A DNA stretch of 28,529 nt from RGIG1934 sp964492545 (GTDB taxonomy: Bacteria; Bacillota; Clostridia; Lachnospirales; Lachnospiraceae): positions 1 through 28,529 of the forward strand of contig CAZBKO010000019.1 in the NCBI GenBank assembly GCA_964492545.1, given 5' to 3'. How positions within the stretch are numbered: position 1 is the stretch's first letter; each line of letters starts with the position of its first letter. The position numbers and the translations under genes are program-made. Under the pieces are notes generated by a model, which saw only the letters and a program-made list of their open reading frames with translations, was not told where the DNA came from and ran no database searches. Below are positions 8,299 to 16,019 of this stretch, piece after piece.

Positions 8299-8769
8299 AT
8301 GAGCGATAAGAAATATACCATCGGAGAGGTTTCCGACAAGATAAACATTTCTATTTCAGCACTAAGATACTACGATAAGAGCGGACTGCTGCCAATGGTT
8401 GAGCGTACACCCGGCAACATTCGTCTTTTCTCTGAAAATGATTTGAAAACTCTTAACATGATTGACTGCCTTAAGGCAACCGGAATGCAGCTTAAGGATA
8501 TTAAGGTGTTTTTTGAATGGTGCAGCGAAGGTGATTCAACCATAGACAAGAGATATGAGATGTTCCTTGAACGCAAGGAAGATACAGAGAGACAGATTAA
8601 GATTCTTCAAAAATCACTGGACCTGATTAACTACAAGTGTGAATATTACAGAAAGGCTAAGGAAGCTGGAACCACTAATATTCCTGAGCTTCAAAATGGT
8701 CTTTGCAAAACCAAGGCCAAGGATATTAAAGCACAGTATGTTAACGATGCACTCAGTGGAACTAAGTAA
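8299..8769 (+). CDS. MerR-family regulator, AdhR/NmlR-like
   Basis: 156 residues: an N-terminal winged helix-turn-helix (KKYTIGEVSDKINISISALR, then YYDKSGLLP), a linker with DCLKATGMQLKDIK, and a C-terminal coiled coil (about residues 80-125) for dimerisation. Cys57 in the DCLKATGM motif matches the single redox/aldehyde-sensing cysteine conserved in AdhR/NmlR proteins, so it may sense reactive carbonyl or thiol stress (inference). The start is the ATG at 8299, with GAGGTG eight bases upstream. The GTG at 8290 overlaps that ribosome binding site and is rejected. An AdhR-like palindrome lies upstream. The DUF2752 gene starts two bases after the stop and should be co-transcribed. Confidence 0.88.
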   Translation: MSDKKYTIGEVSDKINISISALRYYDKSGLLPMVERTPGNIRLFSENDLKTLNMIDCLKATGMQLKDIKVFFEWCSEGDSTIDKRYEMFLERKEDTERQIKILQKSLDLINYKCEYYRKAKEAGTTNIPELQNGLCKTKAKDIKAQYVNDALSGTK

Positions 8770-8771
8770 TT

Positions 8772-9167
8772 ATGCTACAGAAGTTAAGAGATTACCCTGT
8801 GGAAATGACACTATATATATTAGGCCTGATAGGTGGTGCAATACTTGTATCCGCCTATTTTGTCATACATTTATTTAGTATCTCACTGCCTGAAATTCCC
8901 TGCACATTTCATGAACTTACAGGATATTATTGTCCCGGATGTGGAGGAACACATGCAATAGCTATCCTGTTTTCAGGACATATTGTAAATGCCGTTCACT
9001 ATAACGCATTTGCTGTGTACATTATTGTGTGCTACTTACTTTTTATGCTCTCTTACTCTATCCACATTTTGAGCAAAAAAAAGACACCTTATATACATTT
9101 TAGGATGTCCTATGTGTATATCGGTGTCTCTATACTTATTATTCAATTTATCTGTAAAAATCTATGA
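8772..9167 (+). CDS. DUF2752 membrane protein
   Basis: 131 residues with three or four hydrophobic helices (about residues 12-37, 65-83, 86-103, 112-128). Between the first two lies the DUF2752 signature: IPCTFHELTGYYCPGCGGTH, with cysteines in a CxFH...CPGCGGT arrangement suggestive of metal or redox chemistry. Function unknown in the family. It starts two bases after the MerR stop, with only a weak ribosome binding site, so translational coupling is likely. An internal ATG at codon 12 has no better site. Its last six bases overlap the end of the convergent gene on the other strand. Coupling to an AdhR-like regulator is the best clue to when it is made. Confidence 0.85.
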   Translation: MLQKLRDYPVEMTLYILGLIGGAILVSAYFVIHLFSISLPEIPCTFHELTGYYCPGCGGTHAIAILFSGHIVNAVHYNAFAVYIIVCYLLFMLSYSIHILSKKKTPYIHFRMSYVYIGVSILIIQFICKNL

Positions 9168-9440
9168 GTACTGCATTCTTAAGGAAATGTATGAAATAAC
9201 AAGAATACATAATCCCAATGAAACTACAAATGCTCCAATTGCAATTCCTGCAACTGCCACTGATGAAAATGCCTTCTCTGTTTCCTTTCTTCTTGATACC
9301 AGGCAAAGAATGAAGCCTAACGCTCCAACAAATATTCCTATAAAATCCACACATAGAAGTGAAAATGCTGCTATTGTCAAAATCAATCCCGCAATAGCCA
9401 ATCCATTTACTTTAGCTGTCTCTTTGTAATTATTATCCAC
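9162..9440 (-). CDS. Small DUF4190-like membrane protein
   Basis: 92 residues: a polar N-terminus (MDNNYKETAKVNG), two long hydrophobic segments (about residues 13-43 and 57-85), and between them the charged turn VSRRKETEKAF. This two-helix pattern with an N-terminal 'NGLAIAGLILTI' fits DUF4190-type proteins; function unknown. The start is a GTG at 9440, with GGAGG five bases upstream. The longer GTG at 9452 is rejected because it overlaps the stop of the pncB gene and lies at the edge of that ribosome binding site. It follows pncB by 11 bases, so the two form a transcription unit. Its 3' end overlaps the DUF2752 gene on the opposite strand by six bases. Confidence 0.7.
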   Translation of the reverse strand: MDNNYKETAKVNGLAIAGLILTIAAFSLLCVDFIGIFVGALGFILCLVSRRKETEKAFSSVAVAGIAIGAFVVSLGLCILVISYISLRMQYS

Positions 9441-9451
9441 ATGTACCTCCA

Positions 9452-10918
9452 CTAATATCTGTCTTTACGTCCTACATGGTAGCTGTCAAGAAGTCCCTTC
9501 TTAACATCAAATAACTTATCTGATAAATCAACATATACTTCATGAGGATTAACAAGACGTCTCGTCTCATCCCACAATGTATTCTGTTCATCTCTGCAAT
9601 ATTTCTGAATATCCATAACAGCTGGTGATTCATATACACATACACCACGCTCAAATACTGGAACCATTATCTCGCGGACAGTATATGTTCCTGCCTCTAA
9701 TAATGTCTTCTTCCATGTCTCAATTGGGTCAAATATCAACAAGTCCTTAGTCTCATCAAATGTCTCACCCACTAATGCTATTACATCTGCAAGAATCTTG
9801 TGTGTTTCCACATCATACATACGAAATACCGTCTTATTTCCAGGATTGGTTATCTTAACTGTATTCTCTGAAATCTTAATCTTAGGAGTGAATTCATTCT
9901 TTTCCTCATTCCATACTGCTGCCAGTTTGTATACACCACCAAATGCAGGACAATCCTTTGATGTTATAAGATTAGTTCCTACGCCCCATGATGTAATCTT
10001 AGCTCCCTGTGCCTTAAGACTGTCGATAAGATATTCATCAAGGTCACTGGATGCTGATATAACTGCATCCGGGAATCCTGCTTCATCAAGCATCTTTCTT
10101 GCTTTCTTAGATAAGTAAGCAAGATCACCGCTGTCAAGTCTGATACCATAAAATGTAAGAGGAATTCCGGCTTCTCTCATTTCCTTAAACACCTTAATTG
10201 CATTAGGTACGCCGGAACGAAGTGTGTCATATGTGTCAACAAGTAAAATGCATGCTTCCGAATATAGGTCTGCATACTTCTTAAATGCTGTATATTCGTC
10301 CTTAAAGCTCATTATCCAGCTATGAGCGTGTGTTCCCTTTACAGGAACGTCAAACATCTGACCTGTGAGTACATTGGATGTTCCAATACATCCGCCAATC
10401 ATCGCTGCACGTGCACCATATATACCTGCATCCGGACCCTGCGCACGTCTCAAACCAAATTCCATAATTCCGTCGCCCTGAGCTGCGTATACAACTCTTG
10501 AAGCCTTAGTTGCAATAAGACTCTGATGATTAATAATATTAAGGATTGTCGTCTCAACAAGCTGTGCCTCCATTATAGGTGCAACAACCTTAACAATTGG
10601 CTCCATCGGGAACATAACCGTGCCCTCTGGAATAGCATATATATTGCCTGTAAAATGAAAGGAACTTAAATAATCTAAAAAGTCCTCATCAAATAAGTGC
10701 AAATCTCTTAAGTAAGCTATATCATCATAAGAAAATTTCAAATTCTTAATATAATCAATTACCTGGTCAAGTCCACATGCGATAGAGTAACCGCCATCGT
10801 TTGGATTCTTTCTATGAAATGCATCAAATACTACTGTTTCATTAGTATTATTCTTGAAATAACCCTGCATCATAGTTAATTCATACAAATCTGTTAAAAG
10901 TGTTAAGCTTCTTGACAT
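9452..10918 (-). CDS. pncB: Nicotinate phosphoribosyltransferase
   Basis: 488 residues, the usual size. It joins nicotinate and PRPP, with ATP hydrolysis, to give nicotinate mononucleotide in the NAD salvage (Preiss-Handler) pathway. Visible features: TDLYELTMMQGYF at the N-terminus, FGLRRAQGPDAG, the GTHAHSWIMSF segment carrying the phosphorylatable histidine, DTYDTLRSG, GIRLDSGDLAYLS for phosphoribosyl binding, and GVGTNLITS. The start is the ATG at 10918, with GGAG seven bases upstream. The 33-residue longer ORF (from 11017) is rejected because a clear promoter (10983-11010) lies inside that extension. The small DUF4190-like gene follows in the same direction. Confidence 0.95.
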   Translation of the reverse strand: MSRSLTLLTDLYELTMMQGYFKNNTNETVVFDAFHRKNPNDGGYSIACGLDQVIDYIKNLKFSYDDIAYLRDLHLFDEDFLDYLSSFHFTGNIYAIPEGTVMFPMEPIVKVVAPIMEAQLVETTILNIINHQSLIATKASRVVYAAQGDGIMEFGLRRAQGPDAGIYGARAAMIGGCIGTSNVLTGQMFDVPVKGTHAHSWIMSFKDEYTAFKKYADLYSEACILLVDTYDTLRSGVPNAIKVFKEMREAGIPLTFYGIRLDSGDLAYLSKKARKMLDEAGFPDAVISASSDLDEYLIDSLKAQGAKITSWGVGTNLITSKDCPAFGGVYKLAAVWNEEKNEFTPKIKISENTVKITNPGNKTVFRMYDVETHKILADVIALVGETFDETKDLLIFDPIETWKKTLLEAGTYTVREIMVPVFERGVCVYESPAVMDIQKYCRDEQNTLWDETRRLVNPHEVYVDLSDKLFDVKKGLLDSYHVGRKDRY

Positions 10919-10982
10919 AAAAATCTCCATTCTGAAGCGTTTTCCCACAAATATCAAGGAAAAGCGTCGTTTAATGTCTAGT

Positions 10983-11010
10983 ATTATACCACTATAAAAA
11001 TAATTTACAA
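10983..11010 (-). promoter_or_regulatory. SigA-type promoter of pncB
   Basis: On the minus strand: TTGTAA (11010-11005), a 16-base spacer, consensus TATAAT (10988-10983), 65 bases before the pncB ATG. It supports the shorter start of that gene. Confidence 0.65.
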
Positions 11011-11070
11011 GTGTCATTCTTTCCCTGAAATGTGCATATATTATAGATAAAATGAATATTTGAGGTTACT

Positions 11071-11598
11071 ATGCATACACAACATTACATCGTCGACAGA
11101 CACCATCCTCTTCCACCTGACTATGTCCCTCCTGATTTGGAACCGGCACCAATTCCTTTTTTGTGTCCACCCAAGGACGAAAAACGTCTTATGTGTTCGG
11201 CAGCAGGTAATGCACTTCTAAATCTGTACATTGACAGCCTGAAAGCAGGTCTTCAGCTCTATGGTATTTCCGGATACCGATCATATAAGCGCCAGAAAGA
11301 AATATATTTATCCAGCATAATAAAAAATGGGGTTGACCATACAAAGCGTTTCATTGCAGCCCCCGGACTGAGCGAACACCAAACCGGCTTCGCCATTGAT
11401 TTATCCTGCCCTGAAATCAACTATGAGCTCGTAGAAGAATTTGAAAATACACGTGAGGGCAAATGGATATACAGTAACGCCAAAAACTATGGTTTTAGGA
11501 TGTCCTATCCTGATAAAAATCATTCAAAGGATGGTTATTCCTATGAGCCGTGGCACCTATGTTTCACTTGTAAATCAGCCAAATTTTATGTATACTAA
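11071..11598 (+). CDS. VanY-like D-alanyl-D-alanine carboxypeptidase (M15)
   Basis: 175 residues of the peptidase M15B/VanY family. Motifs in order: ISGYRSYKRQKEIY (about residues 66-79), PGLSEHQTGFAIDLS (about 99-113), with His and Asp as zinc ligands, and EPWHL (about 161-165), with the catalytic Glu and third ligand His. The family cleaves the terminal D-Ala of peptidoglycan peptides. There is no signal peptide or membrane helix: the N-terminus is polar and proline-rich. It would therefore remain in the cytoplasm unless exported by another route, which is unusual for VanY. The start is well supported by GAGGT seven bases upstream. The plsC-like gene begins 26 bases downstream on the same strand. 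Confidence 0.85.
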   Translation: MHTQHYIVDRHHPLPPDYVPPDLEPAPIPFLCPPKDEKRLMCSAAGNALLNLYIDSLKAGLQLYGISGYRSYKRQKEIYLSSIIKNGVDHTKRFIAAPGLSEHQTGFAIDLSCPEINYELVEEFENTREGKWIYSNAKNYGFRMSYPDKNHSKDGYSYEPWHLCFTCKSAKFYVY

Positions 11599-11624
11599 TA
11601 AGAAAACGAAAGGGATTATTTCAA

Positions 11625-12341
11625 ATGATAAGATTAGTTATTCTTGTACTATTTTTAATAGTATTTTTTATCTTGAGTATACCGGTATTTTTAGTTGAAT
11701 GGTTACTTGGAAAATGTAATATGAAGGCGCGCGACAAGAGCAGCAAATGGATAGTGAGTCATGCATTCAAGGTATGTCTGTTCATATCCGGTGTCAAAAT
11801 AGATGCAAAGGGTGTGGAGAACATTCCTCTTGATTCACCTGCCTTACTGGTTCCCAACCACAACAGCTTTTATGATATTCTCGTTACCTACACTGTTATT
11901 CCAACAGTTTTTGGATTTGTCGCTAAGAAGGAAATTGAAAAGGTTCCATTTTTAAATGTGTGGATGTATTTTGTTAGATGTCTGTTCATTGACAGAACCA
12001 ATATGAAGGAAAGTCTCAAGACAATTTTAAAGGGCGTTGAGCAGTTAAAAAGTGGTGTTTCTGTATGTATTTTCCCTGAGGGCACACGTTCCAAGGACGG
12101 AAAGATGCTTCCTTTTAAAGAGGGAAGTCTTAAGATGGCAGAGAAAGCCGGATGCCCTGTTATTCCCATAGCAATCAAGGGAAGCAGTGCCATATTTGAA
12201 AATCAGTTTCCACGTATAAAAAAGGGCCGTGTTTCCATAGAAATCGGAAAGCCTATTTATGCAAATGAATTGGAAAAAGAACAGAAAAAATTCCTCGGTG
12301 CATATACACAGAGTGTAATTCAGGAAATGTTAGATAAATAG
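11625..12341 (+). CDS. plsC: 1-acyl-sn-glycerol-3-phosphate acyltransferase
   Basis: 238 residues. An N-terminal membrane helix (about 2-24) is followed by the PlsC acyltransferase domain: NHNSFYD (the HX4D catalytic motif, about residues 77-83), FPEGTRSKDG (phosphate binding, about 148-157) and VIPIAIKGS. It transfers an acyl chain to lysophosphatidate to make phosphatidic acid, the precursor of membrane phospholipids, including cardiolipin made by the convergent cls gene. AAAGGG about ten bases upstream is the ribosome binding site. It sits 26 bases after the VanY-like gene, so the two are probably cotranscribed. A strong hairpin at 12352-12397 ends the unit. Confidence 0.92.
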   Translation: MIRLVILVLFLIVFFILSIPVFLVEWLLGKCNMKARDKSSKWIVSHAFKVCLFISGVKIDAKGVENIPLDSPALLVPNHNSFYDILVTYTVIPTVFGFVAKKEIEKVPFLNVWMYFVRCLFIDRTNMKESLKTILKGVEQLKSGVSVCIFPEGTRSKDGKMLPFKEGSLKMAEKAGCPVIPIAIKGSSAIFENQFPRIKKGRVSIEIGKPIYANELEKEQKKFLGAYTQSVIQEMLDK

Positions 12342-12351
12342 TTATATTATT

Positions 12352-12397
12352 AAGCTCCCTACTCCCGAACTTATTAGTGTTCGGACATAGGGAGCTT
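12352..12397. terminator. Hairpin terminator between plsC and cls
   Basis: Compound hairpin: outer stem 12352-12361 with 12388-12397 (10 bp), inner stem 12365-12370 with 12379-12384 (6 bp), 8-base loop. It is followed by ATTTATT on the plus strand. The T tract is imperfect, but position directly after plsC and facing the convergent cls gene fits bidirectional termination. Confidence 0.7.
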
Positions 12398-12445
12398 ATT
12401 TATTGTGTATAAAATATTCTTTGTTCTTATGATAATTCTTCCGGA

Positions 12446-13921
12446 TTACATAAGTGGTGCCAGAAGTCTTGAAATCTGTTCCTTAAATCTCACGATTATA
12501 TTTCTTCTCTCATAATCATGCTTAGTAAGCTCCTTGCATCGCGATAAGTCCTCAAGGAACTGGCTTTCCAGCTTCTTCGTTATCTGTGCATCATACATCA
12601 CCGCATTTACCTCAAAATTAAGAGAAAAGCTTCTCATATCCATATTAGCTGTTCCATAGCTGCTTACAAGTCCATCAACCATTAAGCCCTTGGCATGCAG
12701 GAATCCTTCTTCGTATGTGTATACCTTTGCACCTGATACAAGCAAATCGCCTGCAAAGGAATGCGTAGTCCAATACACAAACGGATGATCCGGCTTACAT
12801 GGTATCATGAGCTTAACTTCAATACCTGACTTTGCCGCAATAATAAGTGCCTGAAGCACTGAATCATCTGGGATAAAATATGGTGTGTGTATATAAATGT
12901 TCTTCTCAGCCTTGTTGATAAGTCTCAGATAATTGTCACGAATCTGCTCTCTGTTAGAGTCAGGACCGCTGGATATTATCTGCATTCCAACATTTCCAGG
13001 CTTACTCTTATATTTGTAATTAAAGTATTCGTCAGTCTTAAACAGATTCTCTTTAGTTGCATAATTCCAATCAAGCATAAATCTTATCTGCAAATCATTC
13101 ACAGACATTCCCTTTATCTTCAGATGGGTATCGCGCCAGTATCCAAACTTCTTATCCTTTCCCAGGTATTCCCTTCCAATATTAAAGCCTCCAACATAGC
13201 CATACACTCCATCAATTACAGCTATTTTTCTGTGGTTTCGATAGTTGAATCTCAAATGAAATCTTCCAAGGAAAGCCGGAAAGAACACGCCAAGCTTAAT
13301 TCCATTTCTCTTAAGCTCCTTAATTGTCTTCCTCTTAATGAATCTGCCACCCATTCCATCGTAGAGTATCCTTACCTCGACACCCTGCTTTGCCTTGATT
13401 ATCAGCTCCTTCACAATCCTGTCAAACAATTCATCAGACTTGATAATGTAATACTGAATGTGAATAAATTTAGTTGCTTTTCTGATTTCGTGTATCAAAT
13501 CATTGAACTTCGCATTGCCATCGTTGAAAATAGTAACATCATTATCGTCGGAATAAATTGCGCTGCTAGTCTCCAGATTATATAGAACAAGATCTGAATA
13601 CTTTCTCATTCTGTCATCTTCAACATCAAATTCATTCTTATATATATTATCTTCCTGCTTCTTAATCTCACCATTAAGTTCATCCTCTATCTCCTTGGTT
13701 CTGAACATTCTGGTCTTGTGATAATCCTGACCGATTACCATATACAGTACAAATCCCAGCAGAGGGATGAAGTACATAACAAGAAGCCAGGTCCATACTG
13801 TCTTCGGATCTCTTCGTTCAAAGAACACTATAAGTATGGCAAATAAAATGTTGATATAGAAAATATTTTCCATCAGCCAGTGCCAAATCTGTTCAATTGT
13901 TCTCCATATATTATCGAACAT
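12446..13921 (-). CDS. cls: Cardiolipin synthase
   Basis: 491 residues, typical of Firmicute Cls. Two N-terminal membrane helices (about residues 14-60, PLDc_N type, ending near GQDYHK) are followed by two phospholipase D domains. The first has HRKIAVIDG (HxKxxxxD), the second HAKGLMVDG and ANMDMRS. It condenses two phosphatidylglycerols to cardiolipin and glycerol at the membrane. Of two in-frame ATGs, the second (13921) stands eight bases from AAGGAG and is preferred; the first (13927) is only two bases from it. A promoter lies at 13949-13977. It runs convergent to plsC. Confidence 0.94.
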   Translation of the reverse strand: MFDNIWRTIEQIWHWLMENIFYINILFAILIVFFERRDPKTVWTWLLVMYFIPLLGFVLYMVIGQDYHKTRMFRTKEIEDELNGEIKKQEDNIYKNEFDVEDDRMRKYSDLVLYNLETSSAIYSDDNDVTIFNDGNAKFNDLIHEIRKATKFIHIQYYIIKSDELFDRIVKELIIKAKQGVEVRILYDGMGGRFIKRKTIKELKRNGIKLGVFFPAFLGRFHLRFNYRNHRKIAVIDGVYGYVGGFNIGREYLGKDKKFGYWRDTHLKIKGMSVNDLQIRFMLDWNYATKENLFKTDEYFNYKYKSKPGNVGMQIISSGPDSNREQIRDNYLRLINKAEKNIYIHTPYFIPDDSVLQALIIAAKSGIEVKLMIPCKPDHPFVYWTTHSFAGDLLVSGAKVYTYEEGFLHAKGLMVDGLVSSYGTANMDMRSFSLNFEVNAVMYDAQITKKLESQFLEDLSRCKELTKHDYERRNIIVRFKEQISRLLAPLM

Positions 13922-13948
13922 ACGCATCTCTCCTTATTTAGTCATTTT

Positions 13949-13977
13949 ATTATAACATATTTTCTTAGTATAGCCAA
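13949..13977 (-). promoter_or_regulatory. SigA-type promoter of cls
   Basis: On the minus strand: TTGGCT (13977-13972), a 17-base spacer, then an extended -10 TGTTATAAT (TATAAT at 13954-13949). It is 28 bases before the cls start and back to back with the promoter of the divergent gene. Confidence 0.65.
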
Positions 13978-13984
13978 AAAATAA

Positions 13985-14013
13985 TTGTAATTTATGTCAA
14001 ACAATGATAGAAT
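13985..14013 (+). promoter_or_regulatory. SigA-type promoter of the membrane-anchored basic protein gene
   Basis: TTGTAA (13985-13990), a 17-base spacer, TAGAAT (14008-14013). Transcription would begin near 14020, downstream of the longer ORF start at 14004, which supports the ATG at 14052. Confidence 0.55.
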
Positions 14014-14051
14014 TAGATTTATCTAACGTATTGAAAGAGGAGGAAATCTAC

Positions 14052-14558
14052 ATGACAACATTAAGTATAGGTACTTTTGGTATCGTATCACTTATAATTC
14101 TGGCAGTATTAATTGTTGGTGTTATTGTTTTATATTTTGTAGGAAAAAGAGCTGAGAAGAAATCAGCTGAACAGAAAGAAATGATGGAACAGTCTTCACA
14201 GACTATGTCTTTCTATGTAATTGATAAGAAGCGTGTCAAGATTAAGGAGGCCGGACTTCCTAAGATAGTTCTTGAACAGACACCTAAGTATTTAAGATTT
14301 ACTAAGCTACCTGTTATCAAGGTCAAGGTAGGACCAAAGGTAATGACACTTATATGTGAAGAATCGGTATTTACATCTATTTTACCTAAGCAGGAGGTTA
14401 AGGCTTCCGTAAGTGGTATTTATGTAACCTCTGCCAAGAGAATTCGTGGACCACTTCCAGAACCTAAGAAGACTAAGAAGCAGATTAAGGAAGAGAAGAA
14501 GGCTGCTAAGGCCAAAGAAAAAGAAATGGCTGCTAAGAAAGCCGCTAAGAATAAGTAA
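14052..14558 (+). CDS. Membrane-anchored protein of unknown function with Lys/Ala-rich tail
   Basis: 168 residues, not recognised. One N-terminal membrane helix (about residues 7-31) is followed by a basic GKRAEKKSAEQKE segment. A compact beta-rich middle domain (about 52-132) comes next: YVIDKKRVKIKEAGLPKIV, then TKLPVIKVKVGPKVMTLI. The strongly basic tail (about 138-168) repeats K, A and E, reads like a coiled or disordered nucleic-acid or ribosome-binding tail, and ends AAKKAAKNK. The helix-then-charge order suggests a cytoplasmic domain tethered to the membrane. The start is the ATG at 14052, with AGGAGG eight bases upstream and a promoter at 13985-14013. It is a single-gene unit ending in the terminator at 14573-14614. 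Confidence 0.75.
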   Translation: MTTLSIGTFGIVSLIILAVLIVGVIVLYFVGKRAEKKSAEQKEMMEQSSQTMSFYVIDKKRVKIKEAGLPKIVLEQTPKYLRFTKLPVIKVKVGPKVMTLICEESVFTSILPKQEVKASVSGIYVTSAKRIRGPLPEPKKTKKQIKEEKKAAKAKEKEMAAKKAAKNK

Positions 14559-14572
14559 TAATAATAATATAT

Positions 14573-14618
14573 AAGAAGGTGCCCATTACGATAATGTAAT
14601 GCTGGCACCTTCTTTTGA
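14573..14618. terminator. Bidirectional terminator between convergent genes
   Basis: An 11-bp GC-containing stem (14573-14583 with 14604-14614) encloses a second stem (14584-14589 with 14596-14601), with a TTTT tract on the plus strand. The DUF1934 stop codon (14586-14588) lies inside the hairpin, so the same structure forms at the end of both convergent transcripts. Confidence 0.8.
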
Positions 14619-15035
14619 TTTGATATTCAATGTCATAACACAGTCTGACAAATGCTCGTAATTAACTTCCAATGAATAGTCAATAGATATGTTCATTTCG
14701 TCTTCGCCATTATGTACATCTACCTTGTTGGCATTAAGTCCAATTAGCAGATTTCCAAATGGTGTTGTGTAATAGCTTACGTTCTTCTTGCCCTCTTCAA
14801 ATACCATATGAGCACTTGAAGCTCCTTTTCTGATAATCTCGACTATCTTATCATTTACTTTTATTGTATTCCTGTTGACATCATTTGTTTCCTCGGAAAT
14901 CTCATCATACAGAATATAATGCTTTCCATTCTTAAGGTAATACTGACCTGGTGCAATCATTTCCACGTTATCCCGGTCATCAATATCTACTGCTGTATGA
15001 AGTCCATTTATTGAAACTATAACTTCTTTTTTCAT
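14586..15035 (-). CDS. DUF1934 beta-barrel protein
   Basis: 149 residues matching the DUF1934 (YwiB-like, calycin-fold) family in size and pattern: MKKEVIVSINGLH at the start, KHYILYDEISEE, TIKVNDKIVEIIRKGA, TTPFGNLLIGLNANK, then a run of strands rich in alternating hydrophobics to the end. Function unknown; probably a small soluble beta barrel. The start is the ATG at 15035, with AGAGGT about five bases upstream. An ORF extending to 15068 would include a hairpin (15050-15087). It follows murI by 79 bases on the same strand, so the two are probably transcribed together from the murI promoter. Confidence 0.8.
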   Translation of the reverse strand: MKKEVIVSINGLHTAVDIDDRDNVEMIAPGQYYLKNGKHYILYDEISEETNDVNRNTIKVNDKIVEIIRKGASSAHMVFEEGKKNVSYYTTPFGNLLIGLNANKVDVHNGEDEMNISIDYSLEVNYEHLSDCVMTLNIKSKEGASITLS

Positions 15036-15049
15036 TCTACCTCTATTCC

Positions 15050-15087
15050 GGCAAAGAGAAACTCCCACAGGCGATTTCTCTTATGCC
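15050..15087 (-). other. RNA hairpin between murI and the DUF1934 gene
   Basis: Arms 15050-15061 and 15075-15087 pair as 12 bp with one bulged base and a 13-base loop. It has no T tract on either strand, so it is not a normal terminator. It ends 15 bases before the DUF1934 start, just above the ribosome binding site, and could act on mRNA stability or processing. Confidence 0.5.
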
Positions 15088-15114
15088 ATAAGTACTATTT
15101 GTGATTCTCCTATG

Positions 15115-15945
15115 CTAGTAATTCTCTATATCTATTCTCTTTATCTCCTCAATATTAAATGGCATTATCGAGTTGGCAAACTTCTTAAACTTATCCGCAG
15201 TATCGCTTACGTAAAATTCATACATGCTGCTTTCATATTGATGTTCATCACCTGCTGCCATGCCATTCTTCGTGAGAAGCTCCTTGAGACTGATAGCTGT
15301 CTCATATGCAGGATTGACCAAGGTTACTCCATCTCCCATAATCTTTCCAATTGTCTTTCTGATTAGTGGATAGTGAGTACATCCAAGAATAAGCGAATCT
15401 ATATCCTTCGACTTAAGGTCTGCAAGGTATCGCGATGCTATCTCATCTGTCACAGGATCGTTAACCATTCCCTCCTCAACAAGTGGAGCAAATAGAGGAC
15501 AAGCCTTTCCATATACTGTTATTTCGCTATCCTTCTCATGTATAATGTCTGTATAAATATTACTGTTGATTGTTGCCTCAGTTGCAATAATTCCAATCTT
15601 CTTATTCTTGGTGCTCTCCATTGCAGCCTTAACTCCAGGCTTAACAACACCGATAATGGGAATATCCATCTCCAGCCTTATTTCTTCAAGTGCCAATGCG
15701 CTGGCTGTATTGCAGGCTATAACAATAGCCTTCACGTTCTTAGTTCTGAGAAATCTCGTTATCTGTCTTGAATATCTTATAATATTCTCCTTAGATTTGT
15801 CACCATAAGGAACTCTTGCTGTATCACCAAAATATACTATTTTCTCATTGGGAAGCTGTCTTATAATCTCTCTCGCCACTGTGAGCCCACCCACTCCCGA
15901 GTCAAACACACCAACTGGTGAAAGTGAATCTATATCATTATTCAT
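15115..15945 (-). CDS. murI: Glutamate racemase
   Basis: 276 residues. It converts L- to D-glutamate for peptidoglycan stem peptides in the cytosol. Visible motifs: PVGVFDSGVGGLTVAREI with the catalytic-site Asp and Ser, YFGDTARVPYG, IVIACNTASALAL with the first catalytic Cys, and LILGCTHYPLI with the second catalytic Cys and His. Length and motif spacing are normal. GGAG lies ten bases before the ATG, and a near-consensus promoter lies at 15985-16013. The DUF1934 gene follows; spoIIR is divergent. Confidence 0.96.
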   Translation of the reverse strand: MNNDIDSLSPVGVFDSGVGGLTVAREIIRQLPNEKIVYFGDTARVPYGDKSKENIIRYSRQITRFLRTKNVKAIVIACNTASALALEEIRLEMDIPIIGVVKPGVKAAMESTKNKKIGIIATEATINSNIYTDIIHEKDSEITVYGKACPLFAPLVEEGMVNDPVTDEIASRYLADLKSKDIDSLILGCTHYPLIRKTIGKIMGDGVTLVNPAYETAISLKELLTKNGMAAGDEHQYESSMYEFYVSDTADKFKKFANSIMPFNIEEIKRIDIENY

Positions 15946-15984
15946 AATTAACTTATCTCCATTTCGAGGCTTTATAGTACGTAT

Positions 15985-16013
15985 ATTATACGTTTATACA
16001 ATAAATATTTCAA
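15985..16013 (-). promoter_or_regulatory. SigA-type promoter of murI
   Basis: On the minus strand: TTGAAA (16013-16008), a 17-base spacer, consensus TATAAT (15990-15985), 40 bases before the murI ATG. A 13-base palindrome (15980-15992) overlaps the -10 box; it may be chance. Confidence 0.7.
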
Positions 16014-16019
16014 GTTAAT

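Noticed and set aside
15980..15992. 13-base palindrome over the murI -10 box as an operator
   Set aside because: It is built mostly from the -10 box itself and there is no adjacent regulator; not enough to call a site.
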